A model generated the notes under the pieces. It did not search any database, was not told where the DNA came from, and was given only the letters and a program-made list of their open reading frames with translations. Of a stretch of 64,000 nucleotides of DNA, positions 26,245 through 35,803 are shown piece by piece. How positions within the stretch are numbered: position 1 is the stretch's first letter; each line of letters opens with the position of its first letter. A program made the position numbers and the translations under genes. The stretch lies in NCBI GenBank assembly GCA_900317755.1, contig ONHZ01000066.1:26379-90378 (forward strand), read 5' to 3'. This DNA comes from an uncultured Lachnospiraceae bacterium (GTDB taxonomy: Bacteria > Bacillota > Clostridia > Lachnospirales > Lachnospiraceae).

Positions 26245-26898
26245 ATGAATCTTAAGATATCTGGTGATAACAGTACATTCGTATATGAGAATGAATTCTC
26301 AAAGGATTCGTCTGGGAACGCTTTTGAATCAGAGTTATTGAACCTTCAGACAGCACTTTATGGTGCAAAAAAGCTGGAAGAATTAAAAAGCAGGAATGCT
26401 TCATTTGACTTGAATCCATTTGCTAATGCTGCAAAAGTACCAGTAAATTCAGTATCTGCTGGCACATCAGTATCAGTAAGTGCTGATGCATCTTCTGAGT
26501 CAGAAAGGGAAAAGGCTCTGGATTCGATTTTTACAGAGGCTTCTGAAAAATTTGGAGTTGACAAGGCTTTGCTTCTGGCGATTGCAAAGCAGGAGTCAGG
26601 CTTCAGGACGGATGCTGTTTCAAAATCTGGCGCAATGGGTGTAATGCAGCTTATGCCTGAGACGGCAAAAGGACTCGGGGTCACAGATGCTTTAGATGCA
26701 TACCAGAATATTATGGCTGGCGCAAATAAGATTTCCGGACTTATTTCAAAATATAATGGAGATCTCTCACTGGCACTTGCTGCTTACAACTCCGGAGTAG
26801 GCAATGTGTCAAAATATGGAGGTATTCCGCCATTTCAGGAGACCCAGACATATATTTCCAAAGTGCTTTCAAATTACGAAGGCTACATGAATGCCTGA
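26245..26898 (+). CDS. Lytic transglycosylase (SLT domain), cytoplasm-type N-terminus
   Basis: It cleaves peptidoglycan glycan strands. The product has 217 residues: about 85 of linker-like Ser/Ala-rich sequence, then the SLT domain with AIAKQESGFRTDAVS (catalytic E117), GAMGVMQLMP and LALAAYNSGVGNV. There is no signal peptide, so export may use another route, such as a flagellar apparatus; this is inference. The Ser/Ala-rich start resembles flagellum-associated hydrolases in related bacteria. No flagellar genes are in the window. Confidence 0.88.
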   Translation: MNLKISGDNSTFVYENEFSKDSSGNAFESELLNLQTALYGAKKLEELKSRNASFDLNPFANAAKVPVNSVSAGTSVSVSADASSESEREKALDSIFTEASEKFGVDKALLLAIAKQESGFRTDAVSKSGAMGVMQLMPETAKGLGVTDALDAYQNIMAGANKISGLISKYNGDLSLALAAYNSGVGNVSKYGGIPPFQETQTYISKVLSNYEGYMNA

Positions 26899-26969
26899 AA
26901 AGCATTCTTTCTTTGTCTCATTCATAGAGATATAAATATTTTTCTATAGATTTCTGTGCATTTTTCATT

Positions 26970-26998
26970 TTGACACATATTCACATGTGGTTTAAAAT
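26970..26998 (+). promoter_or_regulatory. Promoter of the GH13 gene
   Basis: TTGACA at 26970-26975 and TAAAAT at 26993-26998 have a 17-base spacer. The spacer contains the palindrome CACATGTG (26982-26989), a possible additional protein site. Confidence 0.75.
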
Positions 26999-27054
26999 TA
27001 CTTACGTTTTTAGAAATTTGTATATCTAATTAGCAGTATACGTATGACTGCGAT

Positions 27055-27085
27055 TTGCAAACACCCTATAGTGAAGTGTTTGCAA
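27055..27085. promoter_or_regulatory. Dyad in the leader of the GH13 gene
   Basis: TTGCAAACAC (27055-27064) and GTGTTTGCAA (27076-27085) are a perfect 10-base inverted repeat with 11 bases between. It lies about 50 bases downstream of the start site and 10 before the ribosome binding site. The half-sites GCAAAC/GTTTGC recall LacI/MalR operators, but with a spacer. A leader hairpin or a road-block operator are both possible. Confidence 0.55.
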
Positions 27086-27106
27086 GTATTGATTGGAGGC
27101 AGTATT

Positions 27107-28447
27107 ATGTGGGCAGAACATTCAGTATTTTATCAGATATATCCTTTAGGCATGTGCGGTGCACCGCATGAAAACAGAGCAGCAGATGATGAAGCAGGTC
27201 TTAAGGAAGAGGAATCAAATCATAGGATTCTGAAGGTCATAGATTTCATTCCGCATCTTACGAAACTCGGCATTGATGCAGTCTATTTTTCTCCAGTTTT
27301 TCAGTCCGACTGTCATGGGTATGACACAAGGGATTACAGGAAAATCGATTCAAGGCTTGGCACGAATGACGATTTCAAGAAGGTCGTTTCTGAGCTTCAT
27401 GCAAATGGCATAAAGGTAATCATTGACGGCGTTTTCAATCATGTCGGCCGTGGCTTCTTCGGATTCCTTGATGTGCTAAAGAATCGTGAGGGCTCGCAGT
27501 ACAAGGATTGGTTCAATATCAATTTCGGCGGAAATGACGGCTACAACGATGGTCTATGGTACGAGGGCTGGGAAGGCTGCTACGACCTAGTGAAATTAAA
27601 TTTGAGAAATCCTGCAGTTGCGGACTACCTCATTGAAAGTGTAAGAGGCTGGGTCAATGAATTTGACATCGATGGGCTGAGGCTTGATGTCGCATACATG
27701 GTAGACCGTGATTTCTTAAAGAGATTAAGGTGGGAGACATCTCAGATGAAGGATGAATTCTTTCTTCTTGGAGAAATTTTAGGCGGTGATTACAGGACCA
27801 TCATGAATAATGAGATGTGCCATTCAGCCACGAACTATGAATGTTTCAAGGGCATCTGGAGCGCAATAAATTCCGACAATCTTTTCGAGATTATGCACTC
27901 AATCAAGAGGCAGTTCGGACCGGAGGAGTGGACGCTTTACAAGGGAATGCATCCGGTTTCATTTGTCGATAATCATGATGTTTCAAGAATTGCATCGACG
28001 CTGAAGGATGAGAAATTAATCCCTGCCGCATACGCATTGGCTTTCGGCATGCCTGGAATTCCTATGGTATACTATGGCTCTGAATGGGGTATAAAGGGCG
28101 ACAAGAAGGATGGTGACTGGGGACTTAGACCAGCAGTAGATGCTCCAGAATGGAATTATATTACAGATGCCGTTGCAGGACTATGCAAAGCAGTGCATGA
28201 AAATTCCGCATTATCCTATGGTGGTATTGATGTTCCTATCTTACAGAATAAGCAGACGGTTTTTGAGAGAAATGACGGTCAGAACAGAGTCATCGTTGCA
28301 ATCAATATTGATGACAATGATTTTCGTGCAAACTTCGATGCACGTGCTGGACGTGGCTTTGACTATATCTCAGGCGAATATAAAGATTTCGGTGGAGGAC
28401 TTCTGATCCCGCCAAAGACTGCATTCGTACTTGGCAAACTTGACTAA
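27107..28447 (+). CDS. Alpha-amylase family glycoside hydrolase (GH13)
   Basis: The enzyme has 446 residues and no signal peptide, so it is cytoplasmic and probably acts on imported maltodextrins or glycogen. Barrel motifs in order: DGVFNHVG, GLRLDVAYM (nucleophile Asp near 194), LLGEILGGD (acid/base Glu near 222) and SFVDNHDVSRI (Asp near 290). No N-terminal N-domain typical of neopullulanases is present; the barrel starts at once with SVFYQIYPLG. ATG at 27107 has GGAGG at 27095-27099; the upstream in-frame ATG at 27044 lies before the dyad. Sugar-dependent control by the dyad is plausible. Confidence 0.9.
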   Translation: MWAEHSVFYQIYPLGMCGAPHENRAADDEAGLKEEESNHRILKVIDFIPHLTKLGIDAVYFSPVFQSDCHGYDTRDYRKIDSRLGTNDDFKKVVSELHANGIKVIIDGVFNHVGRGFFGFLDVLKNREGSQYKDWFNINFGGNDGYNDGLWYEGWEGCYDLVKLNLRNPAVADYLIESVRGWVNEFDIDGLRLDVAYMVDRDFLKRLRWETSQMKDEFFLLGEILGGDYRTIMNNEMCHSATNYECFKGIWSAINSDNLFEIMHSIKRQFGPEEWTLYKGMHPVSFVDNHDVSRIASTLKDEKLIPAAYALAFGMPGIPMVYYGSEWGIKGDKKDGDWGLRPAVDAPEWNYITDAVAGLCKAVHENSALSYGGIDVPILQNKQTVFERNDGQNRVIVAINIDDNDFRANFDARAGRGFDYISGEYKDFGGGLLIPPKTAFVLGKLD

Positions 28448-28583
28448 TAAATAAATGTGATATAAAATCCACATTCGAAACTTTTAGCGCTTGTATCAGT
28501 TTATTTTCTTTGCAGGATTTTCGCTATTCTTGCAGAAATTTTTAGAAAGCGCATAGATTTTTTTGACATACAGAGGTGGCATT

Positions 28584-29864
28584 TTGAAGAAGACTCCGTT
28601 TATTACAAAAGAGAAGGCAGAAGAGATTATTAAGGCCGGGCATCCGACACCATTTCATATTTATGACGAGAAAGGCATCCGCGAAAATGCGAGAAGGGTT
28701 AATAAGGCGTTTTCCTGGAATAAGGGCTACAGAGAATATTTTGCAGTAAAGGCGCTTCCGAATCCATTTATTATGGATATTCTTAAGGAAGAGGGCTGCG
28801 GCGTTGACTGCTCATCCATGGCAGAGCTTAAGCTTTCAGATGCATGTGGATTTTCAGGTCACGAGATCATGTTTTCATCAAATGATACGCCTCTCGAGGA
28901 ATTTTCCTACTGCGCATCACTTGGCGGAATTATCAATATCGATGACCTGACACAGGTAAAGAAGGTCGAGTCTGTTCTCGGCGGTTTTCCTGAAACAGTC
29001 TGCTGCCGTTTCAATCCGGGCGGAATCTATGAGGTTTCAAACGGCATCATGGACAATCCCGGCGATGCAAAATACGGCATGACAGAAGAGCAGATCATTG
29101 AGGCATATAAATACCTAAAGTCAAAGGGCGTAAAGACCTTCGGCCTTCATGCTTTCCTCGTTTCAAATACGGTTTCTAATGATTATTATCCTGAGCTTTC
29201 AAAGACATTATTCAAGCTCGCCGTAAAGATTAAGGAAGAAGCAGGCGTTTCGCTTTCCTTCATCAATCTTTCAGGCGGTGTCGGGATTCCTTATAAACCT
29301 TCCGATACGCCGAATGATATTGCAATTATTGGTGAGGGTGTTCACAAGGTATTTGATGAAATCCTTGTTCCAAACGGTCTTAGTGACATCAGCATCTTTA
29401 CAGAGATGGGACGTTTCATGACAGGTCCTTACGGCGCACTTGTCACTACCGCTATCAATGAGAAGCATATCTATAAGGAATACATTGGCGTTGATGCCTG
29501 CGCTGCAAACCTCATGCGTCCTGCCATGTATGGTGCATACCATCATATCACAGTCCTTGGAAAAGAGGATGCGCCTTGCGACCACAAGTATGATGTCACA
29601 GGGAGTCTCTGCGAGAATAATGACAAGTTTGCGATAGACCGTGAACTTCCGAAGATTGACATGGGTGATATCCTTTATATTCATGATACCGGTGCCCATG
29701 GCTTTGCAATGGGATATAATTACAACGGCAGGCTTTGGTCTGAGGAAGTCCTGTTACACGAAAATGGAAGCTTTGATACAATCCGCCGCGCCGAAACGCT
29801 GAAGGATTACTTTGCTACATTTGACTGCTTCCCGGTTTATAAGAAATTGTTCCCGGAAGGATAA
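28584..29864 (+). CDS. lysA: Diaminopimelate decarboxylase
   Basis: This PLP barrel enzyme makes lysine from meso-diaminopimelate. The product has 426 residues. The PLP lysine is in YFAVKALPNP (about residue 57), with GVDCSSMAEL, FNPGGIYEV, LSGGVGIPY, EMGRFMTGPYG and active-site Cys in TGSLCENND. Several positions differ from the standard form (EPGR is EMGR), which is usual in one Clostridial branch, so a related amino-acid decarboxylase cannot be fully excluded. A TTG at 28584 with AGAGGTGG just upstream is taken as the start; no ATG fits. Followed by a terminator. Confidence 0.85.
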   Translation: MKKTPFITKEKAEEIIKAGHPTPFHIYDEKGIRENARRVNKAFSWNKGYREYFAVKALPNPFIMDILKEEGCGVDCSSMAELKLSDACGFSGHEIMFSSNDTPLEEFSYCASLGGIINIDDLTQVKKVESVLGGFPETVCCRFNPGGIYEVSNGIMDNPGDAKYGMTEEQIIEAYKYLKSKGVKTFGLHAFLVSNTVSNDYYPELSKTLFKLAVKIKEEAGVSLSFINLSGGVGIPYKPSDTPNDIAIIGEGVHKVFDEILVPNGLSDISIFTEMGRFMTGPYGALVTTAINEKHIYKEYIGVDACAANLMRPAMYGAYHHITVLGKEDAPCDHKYDVTGSLCENNDKFAIDRELPKIDMGDILYIHDTGAHGFAMGYNYNGRLWSEEVLLHENGSFDTIRRAETLKDYFATFDCFPVYKKLFPEG

Positions 29865-29900
29865 TTCAATTTTTATACTACAAAACTAGAAAAATGTGTG

Positions 29901-29940
29901 AAGAGTGTCTATTTCCTTTTGACACTCTTTATATTTTTTG
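29901..29940 (+). terminator. Terminator of lysA
   Basis: AAGAGTGTC (29901-29909) pairs with GACACTCTT (29921-29929), followed by TATATTTTTT. Confidence 0.85.
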
Positions 29941-29983
29941 ATAGACTATATTATTAAAGCACTTAAGTGGTGCTATTAACTTC

Positions 29984-30066
29984 GCAGGAGTGGCGGAATG
30001 GCAGACGCATCAGACTCAAAATCTGACGATGGCAACATCATGTGGGTTCAAGTCCCATCTCCTGCA
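29984..30066 (+). tRNA. tRNA-Leu (CAA)
   Basis: GCAGGAG pairs with CTCCTGC. The anticodon loop CTCAAAA between TCAGA and TCTGA gives CAA. A long variable arm and the T-arm GGGTTCAAGTCCC complete a class II tRNA of 83 bases. Confidence 0.95.
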
Positions 30067-30222
30067 GCGTCAGAGAACTTAATGAGCACGAGCTGAAAGC
30101 AAAGTGCGAATTTAGTCGTAGACCTGTCTCCGAAGTTAGCGAAATCGAGCCGGTAGGCGATGATTGAGCTTAGAGAGGAGATAACCAGAATTCTAAGGAA
30201 GACCTTTCTTCAGGAGGTTCCT
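30067..30222. other. Leader between tRNA-Leu and mecA
   Basis: The 156 bases contain no gene. Short self-complementary bits are present but no long stem. AGGAGG at 30212-30217 serves mecA. An ATG at 30160 is in frame with mecA but lies before this ribosome binding site. Confidence 0.4.
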
Positions 30223-30954
30223 ATGAAATTTACAAAATTAAACGAAAATACAATAAAGTGCCAGATTTCAAGCGAGGAGCTTGAGGCGAGGGGAATGCAT
30301 ATCGAAGACATCCTCCAGGATCATGAGAAGGCAGAGGAATTCCTTCAGGATGTACTGAACGAAGCGAAGACTGAGACGAATTTTGACGTCAAAGGGAATT
30401 CACTAAATGTCCAGCTTTCTGTGATGAAGGATGGAACGATCAGCCTTCTTATTTCTGATGACAGGAATGCGGCGATAAAGGCATTACTTAATGAAGTAAA
30501 AGGGGAGCTTAAGTCCTTCCTTGCAAAGCTTACGCAGGGTGGGAATTCTCCTGAGGATGTGATCGAGATTCCATCAGGTAAGAAACTGCCGATGAACTAC
30601 AATCAGCTTCTCAAGGATGCAAATACAAAGAAGCTTTCATCACCGAAGTTCAATGAAAAGATTTCGATGCACATCTGGGCAGAAATCGATTCAATGGAAA
30701 AGAGCATTGCGCTTGCAAAGGAACTCTGTGGCGCAAATGATATTGAGTTCTCAAGATTTTACAAATACAGAAACAAATATTATTATGAAGTCGAGCTTTC
30801 TGATACCAGGAGAAATCTTGCATCAAAGATTTTCACCCTTTCAGAATATTCGAATTTCATGTATTCTGACACAGGAACTGTACGTGAAATGTACGAGCAT
30901 GGAAAGCTTCTCATTGGAGAGAATGCCGTTGCAGTATTAAGTGAGATGAAGTAA
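30223..30954 (+). CDS. mecA: MecA-type ClpC adaptor protein
   Basis: MecA proteins bind substrates and hand them to the ClpC-ClpP protease. The product has 243 residues. The N-terminal substrate-binding part begins MKFTKLNENTIKCQISSEEL and includes the family pattern EARGMHIEDIL. The C-terminal part contains IWAEIDSMEKSIALAKEL, YKYRNKYYYEVEL and LSEYSN, the usual ClpC-binding domain. The linker between is charged. AGGAGG 5 bases upstream of ATG 30223 decides the start. Confidence 0.9.
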   Translation: MKFTKLNENTIKCQISSEELEARGMHIEDILQDHEKAEEFLQDVLNEAKTETNFDVKGNSLNVQLSVMKDGTISLLISDDRNAAIKALLNEVKGELKSFLAKLTQGGNSPEDVIEIPSGKKLPMNYNQLLKDANTKKLSSPKFNEKISMHIWAEIDSMEKSIALAKELCGANDIEFSRFYKYRNKYYYEVELSDTRRNLASKIFTLSEYSNFMYSDTGTVREMYEHGKLLIGENAVAVLSEMK

Positions 30955-30989
30955 AACATAAATGCATTTCAAAGACGAAAGGAGCTATT

Positions 30990-32087
30990 GTGGCATACAA
31001 AGTTGGCGTCATCAAGGGCGATGGAATCGGGCCTGAAATCGTAAACGAGGCCCTGAAGGTACTTGACAAAGTTTCAAAGGTTTATGATCTTGATTTTTCT
31101 TATACCGACATTCTCATGGGCGGTATTTCCATTGACAAGACAGGCGAGCCTCTTACAGACGAGGCAGTCAAAACAGCAAAGGCACAGGATGCGATCCTGA
31201 TGGGCTCAATCGGCGGAAATACGACGACTTCCCCATGGTACAAGCTTCCGCCTGAAAAGCGTCCGGAAGCAGGACTTCTTCGAATCAGAAAGGAATTAGG
31301 CCTTTTTGCTAATCTTCGTCCTGCCATGCTTTATAGCGAATTAAAAGAGGCATGCCCGCTAAAGCAGAGCTTCATTCCACAGGGCTTTGACCTCGTGATG
31401 GTGCGCGAGCTTACAGGCGGCTTATATTTCGGCGACAGGGAAACCAAGGAAATCGACGGAAAGCTCGTTGCGAAGGACACGCTCACCTATTCAGAAGACG
31501 AGATCAGACGAGTTGCCATCAAGGCCTTTGACATTGCTGAAAAGAGAAAGAAGCATGTTACATCTGTCGACAAGGCAAACGTTCTCGACAGCTCACGTCT
31601 CTGGAGAAAAATTGTCGAGGAAGTTGCAAGGGATTATCCTGATGTCCGTCTCGACCATATGCTTGTTGACAATACAGCAATGCAGCTTGTAAAGAATCCT
31701 GGACAGTTCGATGTTATCCTTACAGAGAACATGTTTGGCGACATTCTTTCAGATGAGGCATCCATGATTTCGGGCTCTCTCGGAATGCTTTCATCAGCTT
31801 CGCTGAATGAAACAAAATTCGGTCTCTATGAACCTTCAGGCGGATCAGCACCAGACATTGCAGGCAAAGGCATTGCAAATCCAATCGCCACGATTCTTTC
31901 TGCAGCTATGATGCTTCGTTTTAGTTTTGATCAGGACAAGACAGCAGATTCAATTGAGAATGCTGTAAAGCAGGTACTGAAGGAAGGTTACCGTACAATC
32001 GACCTTATTTCTGATGAGCATACAGGAGTCGTAAAGAGAGTAAATACTGCCGAGATGGGTGACCTGATTGCGGACAGAATTGTCTGA
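30990..32087 (+). CDS. leuB: 3-isopropylmalate dehydrogenase
   Basis: It oxidises 3-isopropylmalate to 2-oxoisocaproate in leucine synthesis, with NAD+. The product has 365 residues: [68 protein letters not shown] and [13 protein letters not shown] (NAD binding). It starts with GTG at 30990 after AAAGGAG. leuA, leuC and leuD are not in the window, so leucine genes are split. It leads the leuB-ilvD-ilvB group, although a weak hairpin separates it from ilvD. Confidence 0.95.
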   Translation: MAYKVGVIKGDGIGPEIVNEALKVLDKVSKVYDLDFSYTDILMGGISIDKTGEPLTDEAVKTAKAQDAILMGSIGGNTTTSPWYKLPPEKRPEAGLLRIRKELGLFANLRPAMLYSELKEACPLKQSFIPQGFDLVMVRELTGGLYFGDRETKEIDGKLVAKDTLTYSEDEIRRVAIKAFDIAEKRKKHVTSVDKANVLDSSRLWRKIVEEVARDYPDVRLDHMLVDNTAMQLVKNPGQFDVILTENMFGDILSDEASMISGSLGMLSSASLNETKFGLYEPSGGSAPDIAGKGIANPIATILSAAMMLRFSFDQDKTADSIENAVKQVLKEGYRTIDLISDEHTGVVKRVNTAEMGDLIADRIV

Positions 32088-32150
32088 TAAAAAGAAAGTC
32101 TTTTGATATAGATATCTTTTATTTTATCAGTTGAAAATTAGGAAGTTATT

Positions 32151-32171
32151 TCCGGCAGAGATTCTGCCGGA
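32151..32171 (+). terminator. Hairpin between leuB and ilvD
   Basis: TCCGGCAGA and TCTGCCGGA form a perfect 9-base stem with a 3-base loop. The following sequence is only moderately T-rich (TTATTTAAG), so it is a weak terminator or RNA-processing site. Confidence 0.5.
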
Positions 32172-32273
32172 TTATTTAAGAGATTAAATTAGTTATCTCA
32201 AATCACGAATTTTTGAAATAATAGTAATTTATATTAAACTAACTATATTTATTTTGGATTAGGAGAAAAAATC

Positions 32274-33941
32274 ATGCTTAGTGACAATGTAAAAAAGGGA
32301 ATGCAGCAGGCTCCGGCACGAAGCCTCTTCCATGCACTTGGATTCACAAAAGAAGAGATGGAAAAGCCAATGGTTGGCATCGTTTCATCTTACAATGAAA
32401 TCGTTCCAGGACATATGAACATCGACAAGATTACCGAGGCTGTCAAGATGGGCGTTGCAGAGGCAGGCGGAATGCCTGTAGTATTCCCTGCAATTGCAGT
32501 CTGCGACGGTATCGCAATGGGACATGTCGGAATGAAATATTCACTTGTCACACGTGACCTAATCGCTGATTCTACAGAATGCATGGCAATTGCCCATCAG
32601 TTTGATGCCCTTGTCATGATTCCGAACTGCGACAAGAATGTTCCGGGACTTCTGATGGCAGCAGCAAGAATTAATGTTCCTACCGTATTTGTTTCCGGTG
32701 GTCCTATGATGGCTGGCCATGTTGACGGCAGGAAGAGATCTCTTTCTTCCATGTTTGAGGCAGTCGGCTCATATGCCGCAGGCACAATGACAGAAGATGA
32801 TGTGACAAATTACGAAGAACATGTATGCCCGACCTGTGGCAGCTGTTCAGGCATGTATACAGCAAATTCCATGAACTGCCTTACTGAAGCAATTGGCATG
32901 GGTCTTCGTGGCAATGGCACCATTCCAGCTGTTTATTCTGAAAGACTTGCCCTTGCAAAGCGTGCAGGCTATACAGTCATGGAATGCTTAAAGAAAAATA
33001 TCCGTCCTCGCGACATCATTACAAAGGAATCCATCATCAATGCCCTCACAGTTGATATGGCACTTGGATGCAGCACGAACACAATGCTTCATCTTCCTGC
33101 AATCGCTCATGAGGTCGGCTTTGATTTTGATATTTCCTATGCAAATCCAATTTCTGAGAAGACACCGAACCTCTGCCATTTAGCACCGGCAGGTCCTACC
33201 TATATGGAAGACTTAAATGAAGCTGGCGGCGTTTATGCAGTCATGAAGGAGCTTGCTGATGCGGAACTTCTGAATACAGACTGCATGACTGTTACAGGTG
33301 AGACGATTGGTGAAAATATCAAGGACGCAGTAAACAAGAATCCTGAGGTCATCCGTCCTCTTGATAATCCATATTCTTCAACAGGCGGTCTTGCCGTATT
33401 AAAGGGCAATCTTGCACCAGACGGCTCAGTCGTCAAGAGATCTGCCGTTGCAAAAGAGATGCTCGTTCATGACGGTCCGGCAAGAGTCTTCGATTCAGAA
33501 GAGGATGCCATCAAGGCAATCAAGGGCGGCGATATCCATGAAGGTGATGTCGTAGTCATCCGCTATGAAGGCCCTAAGGGCGGCCCTGGCATGAGAGAAA
33601 TGCTGAATCCGACATCTGCCATCATCGGCATGGGCTTAGGCTCAACAGTTGCCCTTATTACAGACGGAAGATTTTCAGGTGCTTCCCGTGGTGCTGCAAT
33701 CGGCCACGTTTCCCCTGAGGCAGCAGTCGGCGGTCCGATCGCATTAGTCCATGAAGGCGATATGATCCACATCGATATTCCTAATATGGAATTAACGCTG
33801 AAGGTTTCAGATGAAGAGCTTGCAAAGAGAAAGGCCGAGTGGAAGCCGAAGGAAACAAATGTCACAGGATACTTAAAGCGTTACCAGGCACTTGTCACAT
33901 CAGGAAACAGAGGAGCAGTTCTCGAGCTTCCGAAAGCTTAA
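32274..33941 (+). CDS. ilvD: Dihydroxy-acid dehydratase
   Basis: An iron-sulfur enzyme of valine, isoleucine and leucine synthesis, 555 residues. Cluster cysteines are visible in PNCDKNVPG and [18 protein letters not shown]. Other family motifs are [31 protein letters not shown] and [17 protein letters not shown] precedes the ATG. The 186-base upstream region has no T-box or other attenuator that I can recognise. ilvB follows after about 115 bases. Confidence 0.96.
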   Translation: MLSDNVKKGMQQAPARSLFHALGFTKEEMEKPMVGIVSSYNEIVPGHMNIDKITEAVKMGVAEAGGMPVVFPAIAVCDGIAMGHVGMKYSLVTRDLIADSTECMAIAHQFDALVMIPNCDKNVPGLLMAAARINVPTVFVSGGPMMAGHVDGRKRSLSSMFEAVGSYAAGTMTEDDVTNYEEHVCPTCGSCSGMYTANSMNCLTEAIGMGLRGNGTIPAVYSERLALAKRAGYTVMECLKKNIRPRDIITKESIINALTVDMALGCSTNTMLHLPAIAHEVGFDFDISYANPISEKTPNLCHLAPAGPTYMEDLNEAGGVYAVMKELADAELLNTDCMTVTGETIGENIKDAVNKNPEVIRPLDNPYSSTGGLAVLKGNLAPDGSVVKRSAVAKEMLVHDGPARVFDSEEDAIKAIKGGDIHEGDVVVIRYEGPKGGPGMREMLNPTSAIIGMGLGSTVALITDGRFSGASRGAAIGHVSPEAAVGGPIALVHEGDMIHIDIPNMELTLKVSDEELAKRKAEWKPKETNVTGYLKRYQALVTSGNRGAVLELPKA

Positions 33942-33973
33942 GGTTTATTATTGTTTGGTTTAGGGTTTGGTTT

Positions 33974-33993
33974 TTTGCACAATGACGTGCAAA
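33974..33993. promoter_or_regulatory. Dyad upstream of ilvB
   Basis: TTTGCAC and GTGCAAA are a perfect 7-base inverted repeat with 6 bases between, about 65 bases before the ilvB start. Operator or leader hairpin; no T-tract follows. Confidence 0.4.
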
Positions 33994-34056
33994 GCAGGTA
34001 GATAATTAGTATGCATTTAATTGTATATTAATTCTGTCTGCAGGGATGATATAAAA

Positions 34057-35730
34057 ATGTTACTTACAGGAGCAGAAATTGTAATAGAATGCCTCAAGGA
34101 GCAGGGAGTTGATACCGTATTCGGCTATCCGGGCGGGGCAATACTGAATGTTTATGACGAATTATATAAGCATAGAGATGAAATCAGACACATAAGGAGC
34201 TCACACGAGCAGGGCGCAGCACATGCGGCTGATGGCTATGCGAGGGCATCAGGAAAAGTAGGTGTCTGCATGGCAACAAGCGGCCCCGGTGCTACAAACC
34301 TTGTTACAGGAATTGCGACAGCGTACATGGATTCCGTACCGATTGTTGCAATCACATGTAATGTCACGGTTCCCCTTCTTGGCAAGGATTCCTTTCAGGA
34401 AGTCGATATCGCAGGCGTCACAATGCCAATCACAAAGCACAATTTCATCGTAAAGGATGTAAACAATCTGGCAAAGACTTTAAGGCGTGCGTTCAGGATA
34501 GCGCAAAGTGACCGTCCAGGTCCTGTGCTTGTCGATATTCCAAAGGATGTCACAGCAGCAAAATGCGAGTATACCTTTGAAAAGGCAGAGCCTATTGAAA
34601 GAGTTTCAGATACGATTTCTGATGTTGACATCGACAATGCAATTTCGATGATTTCCGAAGCAAAGAAGCCTTACATTTTCGTTGGCGGCGGGGCAGTCAT
34701 CTCAGGCGCATCCGAAGAATTAAAGCAGTTCGTTTCCCTTGTCGATGCACCTGTCTGCGATTCGCTTATGGGCAAGGGCGCCTTTGATGAGACATCGCCA
34801 TATTATACCGGAATGCTTGGCATGCATGGAACGAAGGTCTCAAACTTTGGTGTTTCAGAATGCGATTTACTTATTGCAGTAGGCACGAGATTTTCTGACC
34901 GTGTGCTTGGAAATCCGAAGACCTTTGCAGACAATGCAAAGATTCTTCAGTTCGACATCGATCCAGCTGAAATCAATAAAAATATCATTGTTGATGCGTC
35001 TGTCATCGGAGACATTAAGGAAATTCTTACAAGGATAAATGCAAAACTCAAGCGCTGTGACCACAGCTTCTGGAGAAAGCATATTGAGGACTTAAAGAAG
35101 AAATTCCTTGTTACCATCCCAGGTGGCTCATTAAATGGTCCTTACATTATTGATGAAATTTATAAGGAGACAAAGGGCGATGCCATTATGGTTACCGAGG
35201 TTGGTCAGCATCAGATGTGGGCAGCCCAGTATTATAAATACAGTCATCCAAGGCAGCTTCTTACATCAGGTGGTCTTGGAACTATGGGCTACGGTCTCGG
35301 TGCTGCCATCGGCGCAAAGACGGCCTGCCCAGATAAGACGGTTATCAATATTGCAGGAGATGGCTGTTTCAGAATGAACATGAATGAGCTCATCACGGCA
35401 GTCAGAAATGATCTTCCAGTTATAGAAGTCATCATGAACAACCACGTTCTCGGCATGGTCCGCCAGTGGCAGGATCTCTTCTATGACAAGAGATATTCTG
35501 CAACAGTTCTGGACGATGGTGCCGACTATGTCAAACTCGCCGGAGCCATGGGTGCAAAGGGCTACCGTGCAAAGAACAGGACTGAGTTTAATGAAGTCTT
35601 CCAGAAAGCATTAGCTGACAACTGCCCAGTCGTCATCGACTGCATCATCGGCATGGATGACAAGGTCTGGCCGATGGTAGCACCAGGTAAACCGATCAGC
35701 GAGTGCTTTGATGAGTCGGATTTAAGTTGA
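34057..35730 (+). CDS. ilvB: Acetolactate synthase, catalytic subunit
   Basis: This thiamine-diphosphate enzyme forms acetolactate or acetohydroxybutyrate. The product has 557 residues: FGYPGGAILNVYDEL, catalytic Glu in SSHEQGAAHAADGYAR, the central domain with DIPKDVT, and the ThDP motif AGDGCFRMNMNEL...VIMNN. The FAD-loop pattern and the C-terminal MVAPGKP indicate the anabolic type. No regulatory subunit gene (ilvN/ilvH) is adjacent; it must lie elsewhere or be absent. ATG at 34057 with AGGGATGA upstream is preferred over a TTG at 34021. Confidence 0.94.
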   Translation: MLLTGAEIVIECLKEQGVDTVFGYPGGAILNVYDELYKHRDEIRHIRSSHEQGAAHAADGYARASGKVGVCMATSGPGATNLVTGIATAYMDSVPIVAITCNVTVPLLGKDSFQEVDIAGVTMPITKHNFIVKDVNNLAKTLRRAFRIAQSDRPGPVLVDIPKDVTAAKCEYTFEKAEPIERVSDTISDVDIDNAISMISEAKKPYIFVGGGAVISGASEELKQFVSLVDAPVCDSLMGKGAFDETSPYYTGMLGMHGTKVSNFGVSECDLLIAVGTRFSDRVLGNPKTFADNAKILQFDIDPAEINKNIIVDASVIGDIKEILTRINAKLKRCDHSFWRKHIEDLKKKFLVTIPGGSLNGPYIIDEIYKETKGDAIMVTEVGQHQMWAAQYYKYSHPRQLLTSGGLGTMGYGLGAAIGAKTACPDKTVINIAGDGCFRMNMNELITAVRNDLPVIEVIMNNHVLGMVRQWQDLFYDKRYSATVLDDGADYVKLAGAMGAKGYRAKNRTEFNEVFQKALADNCPVVIDCIIGMDDKVWPMVAPGKPISECFDESDLS

Positions 35731-35754
35731 CATTTTTATTTTATGTATTAAAAT
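35727..35754 (+). promoter_or_regulatory. Promoter of serC-serA
   Basis: TTGACA at 35727-35732 overlaps the ilvB stop, and TAAAAT lies at 35749-35754 (16-base spacer), about 45 bases before serC. Confidence 0.7.
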
Positions 35755-35803
35755 AGGTGCGTTATGCTTTTAGCATCATTTTGAAAAAGAGAAGGAGTTT
35801 ATC

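Noticed and set aside
32088..32273. CodY-like site AATTTTTGAAATAAT before ilvD
   Set aside because: Five of fifteen positions differ from the consensus, too many in an AT-rich spacer.
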